DNA of 64,000 nucleotides from Effrenium voratum (GCA_963377175.1 CAUJNA010003287.1:188501-252500); one strand, 5' to 3'. Counted from the first letter of the stretch, positions 16,633 to 29,095 are shown. Made by a program: numbers and translations. Notes: generated by a model from the sequence alone, not told the origin.

Positions 16633-16881
16633 TCAGGACCGTTCGTCAGCGTTTCGCAAGGTGCGGTAAGAACTCTCATACAATTGTCCGCAGCTTTGTC
16701 GCGAGCACTTGTAGGCCTTGTCGAAGATATGACGAGTTGGGAGCGTGACATTCGAAGCCAAATCTTCTGCTGCCAGTTCCCCTTTTATGATTGCTTTGCA
16801 ACGGGGCTTGGTATGAAACTCAAAACGGGCTCCCAAACAGGAGAGTCGGCATGCATAGCACAAGAGTAAAGTAATCTTTCA
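16633..16881 (-). CDS. Cys-containing host exon candidate
   Basis: An open minus-strand frame encodes CYACRLSCLGARFEFH, then KCSRQSCGQLYESSYRTL before a stop. The C-x2-C ... C-x4-C layout could bind zinc. Codon third positions are GC-rich, unlike shadow frames here. There is no clear start; the upstream stop suggests a 3' splice site nearby. Family unknown. Confidence 0.4.
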
Positions 16882-16999
16882 AGGGTTCTGGCATGAAATC
16901 CAAGGGGTCAGAAGCAGGCTTGTGGGAATCTTAATCACATTTGCGATACCAATGGAAGTCAATCCAATGATACGGGGACGTGCGGAGGTTCCCTATCAC

Positions 17000-18150
17000 A
17001 AGAGTAGGAACCAACCTTTCAATCCCACAGCCCTGGTCTGATACGTTTCTTCTCAAACTGGCGAAGCACCATATGATGGTTGCTGGATTCCCTTCAAAGC
17101 CGCTCGAAAAGCCTGGGGTCCTTTTTGGAAATCGAAGAACTGGCAGTTGCTCTGCTGCCAATGAGGTTACTTGATGAACTTTGGAAGGGAACCATAGTGA
17201 CCCCTGAAAGATGTTTCTCTACTTTAGGAAACGCCAATCAAATCTTTTATTATGGTCCATGTTTAGCGAAGCTGCATATACTTAAAAGTGTCAAAACCGA
17301 CCTCAGCGTGATTGCAGAAGATTGCTAAAGATGCAACTCGCGCAACTGTCTAACTGGCGAACTGCATCCATATCATTAGGTCCACGTTGGCTGGCCATCT
17401 ACATCACGACGGCCACAAAGCGACTGTGCCATCTCTCCGACGATGCTTGTTCAACTAAACGAAACAGCCCGTTTGGTGGTTGAAAAGGGAAGCCCTGATT
17501 TACTGGTCTGTGGCACATATGTTGGCCCGACCCTGCAGAGCTCTTTCTACCAGTCAAAGCTCGAACCTGGAGTTCCCAAGAAGAGCTGAGCAAAATACAT
17601 CTTGTGGAGGCCGGTCATTCCCCCCCCCCCCAACCGCAAAAGAAAGCAAACAAAAAAGAACAAACAAACAACATGAGCAGCTGTCACGTTGAACACACAA
17701 AAGGTGGTCAACATTCAGGGACCCCGGTTGGAACCCACAGCCTTTGATTCCAAATGTGCCCATCTTGCAACTGGAAGGGTGAAACTGGAGTTGGATGTTG
17801 TAGGTTCACTTGCTTAGGCTTCCTAAGGCTACATCTGCATATGACAAAAAGCTGATTTGAAGAATCTGTTTGCGAACCAAGTGATTGATTGATATACTGT
17901 TGATGGACAAAATCAACACATCCTGCACCACCTGGAACGGGTACAAGCCGCAATGCACTTCTTTGCTGATTGTGTCAAGCAAATCACCTGATTCACAAAC
18001 ACATCCTCCAAGTCAGCTGGCCTAGCTTATGAACAGCCCGCCTGCTTCACAATCTTGTGTTCTTTTGATTGTACCACTTTTTAGGTACCTTAAAGGGACA
18101 CCCCAAGGAATACTCCACCCAAATATTGGGGTTCGGGGGGGGTCCGCTTT
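17000..18150. other. Non-coding host DNA
   Basis: No exon with a convincing frame was found; there are scattered short frames on both strands and a C-run near 17,620-17,631. Confidence 0.4.
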
Positions 18151-18164
18151 GACGACCTGCCCCG

Positions 18165-18335
18165 TCGGTGAATCCACGGAAACTCTTCGGTTCGGCTGCT
18201 CGGGGCCTGGGAGGTGAAGCTGTTGGCCTTCCGCGCCGCCTGCGCCACCAGCGCCTTGAAGACTGCCTCGTGCTCCACGCCTGTGGGCTCGCTCCGAAAC
18301 GCTCCGCGCGCAGACGACAGCGCGAGAATCCCAGA
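18165..18335 (-). CDS. Host exon candidate, helical, GC-rich
   Basis: A GC-rich island gives the minus-strand peptide FRSEPTGVEHEAVFKALVAQ followed by AARKANSFTSQAPSSRTEEF. It is Ala-rich, probably helical, and could continue the OPR-like gene, though it lacks the W-A-F-A core. Boundaries are uncertain. Confidence 0.4.
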
Positions 18336-18405
18336 GGTCTGATGGGCCCCTCTCAGAGGGCGACTGGGTTCCCCCAAAATAGGACGAGTGTGATAAGGTG
18401 CGATT

Positions 18406-18522
18406 CTAGGGGTACCTTCCCCATTCTTTCCAGAAATCCTTCTTTCTAGAAAACCTCCGGAAACCCCGGGGAAAACGGCTGGTTCTTCAACAGAACGCAA
18501 AGACTGGAAAAGGAATCAACCC
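18406..18522. repeat. MITE-like family M3, inverted copy
   Basis: CTAGGGGTACCTTCCCCATT to AAAGGAATCAACCC, inverted relative to the copies at 43528 and 58288. Confidence 0.65.
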
Positions 18523-19069
18523 GCAGAGCTACGGCATTCTATCGCTAGCACAAGTCCCAAAGCTTCTTGGATTTGGGCCCCTAGGCTCTGAGACCTCTGC
18601 CAGTCGGGGCGTGGTATGAGCCTAGAACCCCCATACGCAGAACCCTCAGTGCGGTACAGGTCTTTTCGCAGCCATGGGATCCAACATCTTCTCCCATAGC
18701 CCTCCTCTCTTTGGTTTCCCACTAGATTATCCCAGCCAAGGAAACTCGCTTTAAAGGGGCCTCTACTTAGCCCACATCTGGAGTGCACCGAACATAAAAT
18801 TTGCCGATCTGGGTCAGAGTCATATTTGATCTACTCCAAAATATACATCTATGGTGGAGGAGACCCCAGTGAAAGGTCAAGTTTGAAGAGGGCACTTGTG
18901 CTTTCATCTCGGAGCGCGCCTGTGAATGCATGGTTGCTGAACACCGCACTTCTACGATACCGAAGCGATTGATGGCCATGACTAGTTCATGACTTTTCAG
19001 GGGATTCCCTTGGGAGAAAAAAAAGGAAACAAAACAGCCCCAGAACTTTATTTTCCCAACCACCAGGAC

Positions 19070-20145
19070 CTGACGAGAACCTGGATTTTCATGTTCACTC
19101 AGCGACAGCTAGGATTGGACATGGAGCCTAAGGTTGCAAGCCCCCTTCGTATATAAGGTCAAATCATGTCAAGATTTGGAAGCGCTGGTGGGTTACAGGA
19201 ACATGACCAATGGATTGTGACACAATTTCTGGGGAGTCACAACATTTCGCTAACCCCAATCCTGTTGACAGGAACCTGTAGCATGGGCCCTAGGTCGAAA
19301 TCACTTCCCTTCGCGAGGTCACTATCCCGTTGTCCTGTTTGCGTCTGCTGCCCCTGACTGGAACGTTTTGGGACACGAAATGAGGCCATCCGCTTTGTAG
19401 GTTCCCTCATGTGAGGTTGACTAACTACTTCGTTGTTGTTAGGGTTCGTTTTTGTGGCTATTTTGGCTTAATTTCCGATCGCGTTGGAGTGCTTTGTGTT
19501 TGTGAATGCACTTTGAATCTGAAATCAGGACCTCTTATTGCATGTGTAGCGCATGAAGCACGCGTTGACAGCTCCAGCTAGAAAATGGCAAGTCAGCCGT
19601 CGCACTCAACAAATCTTGTGGATGTGAAGAAAAGCGTGCGCAAGAAAATATCTGTGCAAACATGATCGTCTTTCTTACCGTTTTGTTCAGCTAACAAGTC
19701 TGGCCTGTTTGCAACCCAACAAGCAGTGTTTTTTCCCAGCTGACAAGGCTGCTTCCCACAACTGTTATCGGTTGAAAGCTCCTTGTCGGTTTGAACACAC
19801 GGGACCTCTAAAGACTATAGACTTGAATCAACAGGTTTTTCTATACAACCTCATGGGAAGGTTGTACCCATCAAACCCTGGTCTCAAAAAAAAGAGAGCC
19901 CTGGACCATGTAAAGACTTGCCGGTCTCGCGCAGAAATGTCTGACTGCAGGTGTTGAGTGTGGCTGGTGTGAGACTCTGAGAAGAAACCCTGGGAGAGAA
20001 GGAAGGCACACCCGGTGAAACCCATCTTGACGCAAACCCTGGATGCGGAGGGGTTTTCCTGTAGCGCCCTCAAACCAAACTGAAAAGGGTACCCGGTACC
20101 CTCCCAAAACCCACACACTCAGGTTAGGATGCTTAGCCGCATTTG
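19070..20145. other. Non-coding host DNA
   Basis: No supported exon or repeat family; a spliced-leader-like stretch at 19455-19471 was judged chance. Confidence 0.4.
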
Positions 20146-20149
20146 CCCC

Positions 20150-20212
20150 AATTCCCGTCCCCTCGGCCAAAAGGCGTGCAGTTGCAAAGGCCCAGAGGCA
20201 GTGCGAGATGTC
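20150..20212 (-). CDS. OPR-like repeat exon (DISHCLWAFATARL)
   Basis: After GCGTCAG on the minus strand the frame reads DISHCLWAFATARLLAEGT, a good match to the [DE]-[IL]-[SA]-N-x-x-W-A-F-A helical repeat. The 3' limit is unclear; no canonical GT was fixed. It belongs with the other OPR-like exons on this strand. Confidence 0.5.
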
Positions 20213-20399
20213 CTGACGCGGGGCTCCAAAGCCCCCCCAGGTTCCAAGGTCCCCCCCGAAACCCAAGCTGAAGCCTTGAACACTGCGGTGAGCCAACATA
20301 AAACCTCGCAAGGCGAGCCAAAAAAATGGGCGGGGCTCCCCAGTTCTCTTGAACTTGGAAAGGGGTTTACCTGCAGCTAGTGCCCTGCTAAGAACCTGG

Positions 20400-22640
20400 A
20401 ACCCAACTGTGGACCGTGTTTCGGTTCTGGCGAATGAGTTTTATTTTCTACGGGCCTAGGGCCCATCATGAATGACTCCTAAGAGGTTCAACATGGTTCA
20501 AGCCTAAACCTAGGATTCAAAGAGAGTGTCTTTGTTCATCACTTTAGGATGCAAAGATGTAAGATGTTGCGAAACGTTGACCCAGGGTTTCTTAAGGGAT
20601 AGATCGAAAGATCACGTGCTGTTCGGGAGGTGCTCGAAATCAGCTGGAAAACGTATTTGCTCAACTTGCACAACTGAACCCGTTAAGTGACTTTCCATTT
20701 GGGGCGTGTGGGACAAACACAAGCACCCAAAATAAACCCCTGGTAACCAAATATAAGGACTAAAACCGGCGGCGACCCAATACCCAAATTGTGTCTGCTT
20801 CCTGGCCGAGTTTCACAGCCCTGCCGAAAGTGTCCATGCAAATTACACGTGACCCAAAAGGAAACTCACGCCAACCAACTAGCCCAAAATACAAACCGGG
20901 TGGGGGACACATAGACATCCCGACAGTCATCAAATCCTCCTAAACCCTAAACATCCGAAAGTCTGAGGTTCTGTCCGGACACCTCACGTGGCCACAAGCC
21001 CTGGGCGTTTTCCCAACTCGACCCCGGCTGCAACATGCGAGGCAAATAGCAAAACCAAGGGCACAACGCCGAGGGTTTTAGGGTCGTCTCGACATCGCTA
21101 CAAAAACCAACATGTCTATTCAGATTCTGGCCCATAGGACCATAGCCCACTTCCTGAATGGATGGCCCAAACAAAACTCCGCACTTTGTGTTAACTAAAC
21201 ATGTGTCTAGCAACTCAGGAACTCAGAAAAATAGTTAAACTATGAGTTAATTATAAAGTCATAGTTTGTCCTAAAACAACTCATTTTGGAGGAGACCTCC
21301 AGGCTTGGACCGAGCTGAAAAGAGCTCCACGGACAGCACCTGACTTCACTGGCCAAAAGTCCAAACCTTCTTGGCCTTGACTAAACTCATGAAGAACAAA
21401 CTAGCAACAAACGTTTAAAAAAATCAGATGAGTTGCTCTGAGTGCTGGATTGTTCTTTTGTTTCGATCACTTTCGAGTTTTGCAGTTCAAGCTCCATCTG
21501 ACTGATTCCCCCAGCTTCCTTAAGCCCCCTGGGAGAAAAACAAAACAAAAACAAAAAAACATATAGTGATAGATTCCCTTTGAAACCAACAGGGGGAGCA
21601 AAAATCGTAAGCAAATGCATGGGATTCCTCCAGCTTTCTGGACCTCTCGGCTAACTTCTGAAGCATGGTTCGCGTCGAAAAATATCTGCCTTCGAAAGGT
21701 TGACACCATCATGCCCATCTTCTGCATGGGGTCCATGGGGCATTCCCTATGCGAAGCACGCAAACAAAGGAAACCCAGCTCAAGGAGGGAACAACGCAGT
21801 GAGATGATCAATTTGCTGGTGGTTTTCCCTTGAAACGATCGCCACTGAAAGGAGGTTTCGGTTGCGTTCTGCTCTGCTAAAAGTCTCACTTTAGTGGTTT
21901 AATGCGGAAAACCCATGAGTTGGCAAAAAGTTCTCAAGTCCTAACATCCCTTGGCAAAATGCCCCAAAGTTCCCTTAGGGACACGGAAACCCAACCCGAC
22001 AGGCCGACCCCGCCTGGGCCTGGAACTTCGGCGCAAAAGGCCTGGAACGTTGGCTGGACATGAGCTCCCAACGAAGCCCCGATTTTTGGTGGGAGGGTAG
22101 CCTTCTATGGTTTTACAGGGGAACCGAAAGATTCAAAGAGGGTTGAGTGACCGCTCCCCATGCTTGAGCAGAGACTTCTCGGTGCTTGAGAAAGAAAGGG
22201 AACCGAAAGTGATGATTGATGGACAAAAACCTGCAGTTGTGGATGAAGCTCTATGACCGGGAATTCCCAACTACCAACTGGTCCTAATCCAGGCAGCAGT
22301 TTTTGTTGGGCGGCCAATATGCGGCCATGCTAGGCCCCGATGTTGGCTGATCTGCGGGAAGCAATTGCTCGGCAAGCGAGGCGGCTACCGGCCTCAATCA
22401 TTCATGCAACGGGACAATTGGCTAACGGACTGAAGTCGCAAAATAGGATGGGCCACGGAGGTAGTGGCTAAACAGGGCTTCTTCTACGTCCCCTTTAAGC
22501 GTCACCCCACTCAGTCTCCCCAAAACCGGAACTGGAGAACTCCGAAGCGAGCTGATGAGCCCCCGAAGTGGCTTCATCCTACACCGGCGGCTAAGAAAAC
22601 AACAAAGGGGGAGCTGAGGGGAGAAGGGTCAGGGGAGAAG
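20400..22640. other. Non-coding host DNA with one MITE copy
   Basis: No supported exon was found. A diverged M1 element (CCACTTCCTGAATGGATGG to GGAACTCAG) lies at 21147-21226. Confidence 0.4.
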
Positions 22641-22650
22641 GGCTTGGAAT

Positions 22651-22720
22651 CGTATGTTTCAATGGAATGCTATGTTTCAATGGAATCGCATGTGTCAATG
22701 GAATCCTATGTTTCAATGAA
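22651..22720. repeat. 18-bp tandem repeat, about four copies
   Basis: The unit TATGTTTCAATGGAATCC is repeated about four times with small changes. Confidence 0.85.
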
Positions 22721-23428
22721 AACTTATTCCAAAAGAATGGGCGGGGGTCGTTTGGTAGTCGTTTGGTAAAAACATCCTTTGACATCCCACAACCCAGCCA
22801 GTCTCTTGAAAAGCAAGTGGCAGGATCACCGCATCGGCCAGGTGATGGTAGAAAAGCCTCAGCTACAAAAAAGGAAGGGGAGGGCAGGGCCTTTTTGTTG
22901 GGGGGCATGGTGAGGTATGGTTTCTTCCTGGACGTGCAAAAGCAGTTTTGGGCTCCAACAGTTTCTAAAGACAGGCAGGGATGTAGCCCGCGACCTTCGC
23001 TCATCACCAAAATTACAACAAACGATTTGTTTGAGTCCGACATTCGAGCCGCAAACATTTATTGCAGCTTGCGTGAAAGCCACACAAGTATCAACATTCA
23101 GTCTCCCACCAATAGAGTAAACCAATCCTAAGAAACACAAAAGCAGTACTAGTTACTAGACCAATCGCAAGCTATTTTCCAATCCCCCAGGCCACCTGCA
23201 AATCGCAAGCTGAACCAAATTTTCTCGGACCTCCCAACACCCCCCCAAAAAAACAGCCCTGCAGCCCAGCGGGTTCTCTGCCAACCAGACCTCATGCAAC
23301 AGAAACCTCACCTGAGGCACTGCCAACCTCTGAGCTGGGTGGAGAGGGGAAGCTGTGAAATGGTGGGCCATTCCTTTTGGTGTCGCTTTAAAACAACCCA
23401 TCAACTGGGGAAGTACCCTAAAAATCCC

Positions 23429-23484
23429 ACACACACACACACGCACTCACAGACACACGCACTCACAGAAGCACACACACACAC
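23429..23484. repeat. (CA)n-rich microsatellite
   Basis: CACACACA tracts interrupted by CGCACTCACAGA. Confidence 0.85.
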
Positions 23485-23519
23485 CCAGCTAGAAGCAAAC
23501 CGTGGTTAAAACCCATGTG

Positions 23520-23700
23520 ACACGCCCGCAAACATGACTGGCTTTTCAGAAGCTTGCCAGAACGCGCGGCAGGGATGGCTAGAGGCAGTGGGGGCAACTG
23601 GCAGGCCGGCGAAAAATTTACTTCCCCGCTCCCGCACAGAGAGCCACGTGGATGCAGCACCTCCCGGAATCCCCAGCGCCATCGCAAGCTCATTGGAACC
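23520..23700 (-). CDS. Weak host exon candidate
   Basis: A minus-strand frame reads NELAMALGIPGGAASTWLSV then RERGSKFFAGLPVAP. It is open and GC-rich, but a competing frame is equally long and no splice sites were fixed. Confidence 0.25.
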
Positions 23701-24407
23701 CAATTTGAATTGACGCCGGGTCCTGGGTTTTAAGCCCTTAAAACCCCAACAGTCCTGATGGAGTCTGAGAAAATCTGGGTTCTCCGTGCCAAGCCCAGGA
23801 CGTTTGGGGAATTTTGGTGGTGAATCCAACATGGTTTGACCCCTAACCCTACACCCGGAAATCCCGGGCAAGAAACGAGGGACTTGCGCATAGTTTGTTT
23901 GGCGTGCTGTCGCACCGAATCCACAAACCAGGGCTGCTAGGGTAGAAAGTTATTTTAAGTTTGTCGCTGGAAAAGAAACACAGAGGACCTCTTTGACCTC
24001 AGCCGAATGTCGTTGGGCTCAGATCCCAAATGGGAAGTCCACACGGAGCACGGAGATGCAGGAACGGCTCGGAGTAACCCTGACATTTCCGGAGAGCAGA
24101 GCAAGGCTGCCGACGGCATTACAAGGGGCTAAATAGCGTTGGTGGGCTTGTGGGGTACTTTAAAACCAAATTCAGTCATGTTCATATGGGTGTGTCATTT
24201 TTGGGGGGACCTGAAAGCCTGAAAGTGGCGGTGTTGTGGTGTTTCTGTTGGTTTTAAATTGGGACAACAGACATAGAGGTCCCTCAACAAAGACGAGCCG
24301 CCCATAGGAGAGTCATGTGTGCAATAGTGGCCCCGTGTTGCCCCAGAGTGTGGTTTGGTCATCTTCACGGTTGCCGTGCAACAACATGCGAATTCTGGGG
24401 GCCTCGA

Positions 24408-24507
24408 CTCACTTCCTGAGTGGATTGGCCCAAAAAAGTCCGATGTCTTTGTTGCAACTAAAATGATCTTCCCGGAACATATAAAGTCCAGGAACTCAGG
24501 AAGTGAG
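24408..24507. repeat. MITE family M1, near-perfect copy
   Basis: A 100-bp element with terminal inverted repeats CTCACTTCCTGAGT and ACTCAGGAAGTGAG (perfect 14-bp pairing). It is non-coding. Other copies lie at 25121, 26464, 28557, 42494 and 47392. Confidence 0.8.
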
Positions 24508-24814
24508 TTCACCCCAAGAAACGTGGGCCTCAAAAGGCTGTCTGTTTAGGTCCGAGGGTTTGGCTCACTTGCCCCAAAGGGACAGTGATTTTTCAGGATT
24601 CACCCCTCTGGTGCTTGACTGGCCCAAGGGGCTGGTGTTTGAGGATTCTTCCTGGACTGGTTTCAATCCTCCATTTGCTTAAGTCCCCTAGATTTGTTTT
24701 TCTTAAAAAGAAAGCAAATGCTTTCAATAGTGATAGATTCCACTGAAAACCAACAGGGGAAAATATAGAATATTATTTTCACCAAATGGAAGTTAAGGAA
24801 ACCCCGAACCTCAC

Positions 24815-24918
24815 GGCTTGCCGAGACACTCGCAGTCCTTCCGCAGCGTGGCCAGGGACCACAAGAGCATGGCGCAGCCCTTGGGCTCCAGCTGGAACTC
24901 TTGCAGCCGCGCCACAGC
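24815..24918 (-). CDS. OPR-like repeat exon (EPKGCAMLLWSLATL)
   Basis: The minus-strand exon runs from after GCAGTCAG to a canonical GTGAGG donor (GT at 24813-24814). It encodes VARLQEFQLEPKGCAMLLWS followed by LATLRKDCECLGK, one full helical repeat of the W-[AS]-[FL]-A-T-L type. It has the best-defined splice sites of the OPR-like exons. Confidence 0.6.
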
Positions 24919-25120
24919 CTGACTGCAGTCATCCCTTCCACTTGCCTTTTCGTCCACTGGGAAAAATCGACAAAAAACATGTGTCCATTGGTGAAATCGA
25001 TTCCCTTCAAAACCAACAAGGCGAAATAACCAGTAGTGGACTTCGGGGGTCATTGCCCAAAATACAGGGGTTGCGGCCCCTTTTTGTGGGGGTCGTGGGG
25101 GATCTAGGTGGAGTCCCAGT

Positions 25121-25216
25121 CTCTTCCTGAGTGGGTTGCCCCGAAAAACATGAACTTGTTGTTTACCACTAAACTGGTCTCGACAAAAAAACTAGTCCGA
25201 AAACTCGGGAAGTGAG
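25121..25216. repeat. MITE family M1 copy
   Basis: CTCTTCCTGAGTGGGTTGCC to CTCGGGAAGTGAG. Confidence 0.7.
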
Positions 25217-25699
25217 CTCCATGACCCGAAGAATAAATCGGGGACTCAGTCAAAAGTGCAGTTTGCCGTGGTTCCTGACTACTATGCAAATTGTAGTTGT
25301 TTAGTATTTGAGAACCAACAACCACAAAACCAAAGAACCAAACAAAAGACTGAGACAATATTTCTAGAAGTAGTCGCTCACCGTGCCACGACTTCAAGAG
25401 TAATGTGCTTTGGTGTTATTGATTCTGTTAGTTTTGTTTGTTGGCTGTCTCGAATTGCGTGCTTTTGGTTTTGGGTGGGATTTATCCAGTGGAAAGACTC
25501 GCTGTCATGCAAACATAATTGGTTTGCCAATGTCTGACGGGGCGATTCGACACAACGACCTGGAGTGCTCTCATCCAAATTGACATGGAACCCAAAGAAC
25601 GCCCATTTGTGGAGAACAAACTTGGGGGACGCCTTTCTTTGGGTTCCATGTGAATCTGCAGGGAGGGTATCCTACTGCGGAAGTATTTACTGGGGAATC

Positions 25700-26130
25700 A
25701 TCAGAAATCAGGGTTTCTGAAAGGTGGTGCGAAATGGACTTTGCAACCATCCACGGTAGGGATGGACAAAAACCCTGCACCTGTTAAGATGGATGAAACC
25801 TGAAAAACCATGAATTGTGGGATAAGCATGGGTAAGCCACCATGGGCCCCACCTGCACTTGCCCTTTCACGGCGGTGTCGTTGCCGCTTTTGCTTGTGCC
25901 CACAAGCTGTCATAGGGACTGCAAACCAACCAACCAACCAACCAACCAACCAACCAACCAACCAATCAACCAACCATGGTTGAATCCATGGTTGAAACCA
26001 TTTGTTGGTATTTAGGTTCCTTGCATCCTGCACCAGTTGGGATGGAAACGTGAGAAATCCCTGTGAATTGTGGGGAATCTGCATGGGTAAACCTCTTGCT
26101 AAGTGGCGCGAAATGGATTTCGCATCTGTT
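25700..26130. repeat. Dispersed repeat pair around a (CCAA)n microsatellite
   Basis: Two related pieces (about 25715-25825 inverted and 26030-26125) share GGTGCGAAATGGACTTTGCA-like and TGCACC[AT]GTT[AG]GGATGGA stretches. Between them is (CCAA) repeated about 13 times at 25924-25975. Further relatives lie at 41270 and 59140-59245. Confidence 0.6.
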
Positions 26131-26249
26131 TTTTGGTCCGCAAACTTGGCCGTAGCCGGCTTCGGCCTTCACCGACATGGGCGCTTAAGCTTTAAGCTAA
26201 CCTGGCCCCCTGCAGTGAATCTCCCGATGGCAGGAAAACCATATGAATC

Positions 26250-26324
26250 AGCTTCGCGAAGTCGCCTTGTCGAGAAAGACTGCCTCCAGTCGCAGGCTCG
26301 CGAAGGCCCAGGTGGTGCCTATGG
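26250..26324 (-). CDS. OPR-like repeat exon (GTTWAFASLRL)
   Basis: After CTCAG on the minus strand the frame encodes AIGTTWAFASLRLEAVFLDK before a TGA that a donor site would precede. The motif matches N-T-x-W-A-F-A-x-L. No clear donor was fixed. Confidence 0.5.
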
Positions 26325-26463
26325 CTGAGGTTTCGGGTTTTGGGGTGTGGCTCAAAAAAATCGGTTGGCGGTGAAATCCATGTCAGAAACCCTCAAAATC
26401 CTGTGGCCCTGCCTCGTGAAAACGTTTGAGCCACACCCACATCCTTTTTTGGGCCACCCTTGA

Positions 26464-26540
26464 CTCGCTTCCTGAGTGGATTGGCCAGAAAGAGTTTTTG
26501 TTGACCACTAAAAAGGTCTGGCGTGAACTTAGGGAGAGAG
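26464..26540. repeat. MITE family M1, diverged copy
   Basis: CTCGCTTCCTGAGTGGATTGG to AACTTAGGGAGAGAG, shortened. Confidence 0.6.
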
Positions 26541-26829
26541 TTAAAGACTACGGTTGGATCCGAAGATTCTCAGGGCAGCTTAAGGTTCCCCGCTTCAGAT
26601 TCGTTCGAACACCTGAACAAATCAGGGCCTCGGGTCATGGGAACAGGGTCCCTTGTAACAGCTGTAGAGGATCGACGTAAAAAACCCTTTGTGCTGACCG
26701 CTGTTCGCCTCTCACATTTTACCTGTGACCCAAAGGGCGAGGTCCGCCTGTAGATGCCTCACCAAACAGGATGGGTGCTGAACCTAACTCCGAGTCCCAG
26801 GCCCACCTAACTCAAACGAGCTGAGGTCT

Positions 26830-28200
26830 ATTTCCTTAAAACGCACCTTGGTGGTATCCCCCCCTCCCGCGGGGGAAAAAAAACAAAGAAAATCTTGGTG
26901 GTATCCCCGACAGTCCCAAACCTCTGGAACCGTTTGGAACCCTCCCTGAAAGCTGCCCCAAATGAACCCAAAGCTTAGTTGGGAAGAAACCCCATAGCTT
27001 TGAGCTGTTGGGAAAAAAGTGTAATCCCAGACTTCCAGTGTATGTCCATGGGAAAAAAAGGGAACATGCTTCCCAGATTTCCATGCTCGTTTTCTGGGTT
27101 CAACATCATCGGTGCAATCCTAATCCATCCCTGGGAAGCCAAGACAAGACCGAAGGAATGAGGACTACCTTTCAACAGAGCAGCCGAACTCCAAGTTTTT
27201 GGGCTTCCTTTCTTCGCTGCCAGACCTCAACTGGCGTATGACTTTCATTTGTGGACCGTTTGGACATCATTTAATACGTGAGGATCTAGTCCAATCAACG
27301 ACTGCTTGCTTTGTCCCGTGTCTATCAACCCCACTTCCAAAAACAGCTTTTCAAAGATGCTAGTGTCCGCCATTGAAAGTTCATAGGTCGCCAGGGTTGC
27401 CGCAGACCCAAGACCCCATGGCACTTCATAGTTCCTTTGGGACCTGAGAAAGGAAGGTGATCTGTTGCGACCTTGACGTTTCCATTGAGCAAAACCGGAA
27501 AACCAAAAGGTCAAAGCCAAAAGGTCGGATCAGGTCGATTCGCTTCAGAGATGCGAATCTGAATAAATCGGCGACTTGAAAGAAGGGGAACTCCTACAAA
27601 AGAAACATTCACGGGTGAGGCCGCACACCCCATCCCAAAACCGCACGCTGCAATCGCCGAATTCGGAGGACACATAAATTGAATTTGCCGGTCCCTCACA
27701 CAACTGTAAGAGAGTGAGGCCGGACGCCGAGGAGAAATCGACCTCCTGTTGAACAAATGGGAGGCAGGATGTCTCCATATCCCGTCTATGTACCTTTTCA
27801 GTGGTAGCTATGGGTTTGAATTTTAACGGGAACTCTCTGGCAGATATCACGGTGAGGATTTGTGGCCAGACTTTTGATTGAGATGGTTCCCTACTACAAT
27901 TTGTAGCTCATGTGGTCATATGGGCGTCCTTTTTAGGGGACCCCGAAAATCCCCCAAACTGGTGGAAGTTTTTGGGCATCCCTTTTAGACCTACAAAAAA
28001 GGGGTCCCCTCAAAAAAGACACACCTTTACGACCGAGTTCAGTGAGTGGTTAGTATCCTTGAGGCCAACTCACCACTTCTGCAAGTTTTATCCCAGGCAA
28101 GCAAGCCAGCAGCTATGGTTAACCACTCAAATTTCCTTGCTGGTGCTCAGGGAATGAAGGAATGAACCCTATAAACCATCTGACTACTGGTTTCCTTTAA
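26830..28200. other. Non-coding host DNA
   Basis: No supported exon; open frames lack composition bias or recognised motifs. Confidence 0.35.
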
Positions 28201-28239
28201 GGGGACCAACCCCTGGGATCAGTCCAACGCATTCCCTAG

Positions 28240-28355
28240 CTATCGCACCAACAGGTTGCGCGGCTTGGGGCCCGTACATACGAGGCCCTGGGGCGTGAAG
28301 AGCTGCACTTTGGCATCCACCTGACGGAAGCGAGGCCGCCACGGCCCCGGGGTTT
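28240..28355 (-). CDS. Host exon candidate, possibly terminal
   Basis: The minus strand encodes PRFRQVDAKVQLFTPQGLVC then TGPKPRNLLVR before TAG at 28240-28242. Third positions are GC-rich and the peptide looks natural. It could be the 3' exon of a gene, or the frame could end at a splice donor. No domain is recognised. Confidence 0.4.
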
Positions 28356-28556
28356 TCGATGTTTCAAGGTCAGCGGAACCCAATGGAACCCAGTTACCAC
28401 TATAGTAGGTAACCAGGGTTCGGCATATCTTTGGGTTTTACTGATGGCTTCTGTGCGTTCCCTATAGGGTCAGTGGGGGAAGCCTGAACCATATACAAGG
28501 GGCTAAATGATTTAGAATGGGGGTTTGGGTACTGCAACATGAATTCTAGTCGTGTT

Positions 28557-28646
28557 CACTTCCTAAGTGGGTTGGCCAAAAAAGGCTCCCAAACATGTTG
28601 CTTGCCACTAAAAGTTTAAATGTTCGCAGGAACTCAGGGGACTGAG
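28557..28646. repeat. MITE family M1, diverged copy
   Basis: CACTTCCTAAGTGGGTTGGCC to AACTCAGGGGACTGAG. Confidence 0.6.
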
Positions 28647-28704
28647 CAGAGTTACTCTACAAATGAACGGAAAGAACCAAAAAAGAAACGGCTAAAAGTT
28701 GGCA

Positions 28705-28800
28705 CCAATCGCTGGGGGACCGATTGGACCCATTGCTAGAGGAGACATCGATCCTTTTGGGCCATGGATCCCACTCTTTGGGGGGCGGTTTTACCCCGCC
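28705..28800. repeat. Repeat related to 53,790-53,880
   Basis: CCATTGCTAGAGGAGACATC and TTTTGGGCCATGGATCCCAC match a stretch near 53,795-53,860 (CATTTCTAGAGGAAACTCG ... TTTTGGGACATGGACCCCAC), so this is a copy of the element beside M2 there. Confidence 0.55.
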
Positions 28801-28866
28801 AGCACTGCGCCTCCTGGCCGGCGGCGGCGAGAAGCTCCACGTCCCGAATCTGCAGGGTCGCCAGGC
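28795..28866 (-). CDS. OPR-like repeat exon (LATLQIRDVELL)
   Basis: A 72-base minus-strand segment between CTTTGAG and GTAAAA encodes LATLQIRDVELLAAAGQEAQ, the second helix pair of an OPR-like unit (L-A-T-L-x-x-R-D-x-x-L-L). It is the last such exon upstream of the block at 29.5 kb. Confidence 0.5.
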
Positions 28867-29008
28867 CTCAAAGGCCCAGATCGAAGTAAGTCCGCGTTTT
28901 CCATGGCGAAATGTCCAGAGATCGCAATGGAAACCAGAAATCTCGTTGGGTTGATTCCATGCGAAATCACCTCACTGGTGCCTGGAGTGGTTTTTGTTTG
29001 ACAGTATT

Positions 29009-29095
29009 CTAGGGGTTGATTCCTTGTCCATTCGTTTTCAACCATCGTTCTTTTCAAAAACCAGATCTGTTTCCAACCAGAAGTTCTGATGGTTA
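29009..29095. repeat. MITE-like family M3, partial copy
   Basis: CTAGGGGTTGATTCCTTGTC through AACCATCGTTCTTTTCAAAA to GTTCTGATGG, lacking the right end. Confidence 0.65.

Noticed and set aside
19455..19471. Stretch resembling the dinoflagellate spliced leader (TGGCTATTTTGGCTTAA)
   Set aside because: Three mismatches in 17 bases to the leader as I remember it, and no neighbouring gene or donor context; probably chance.
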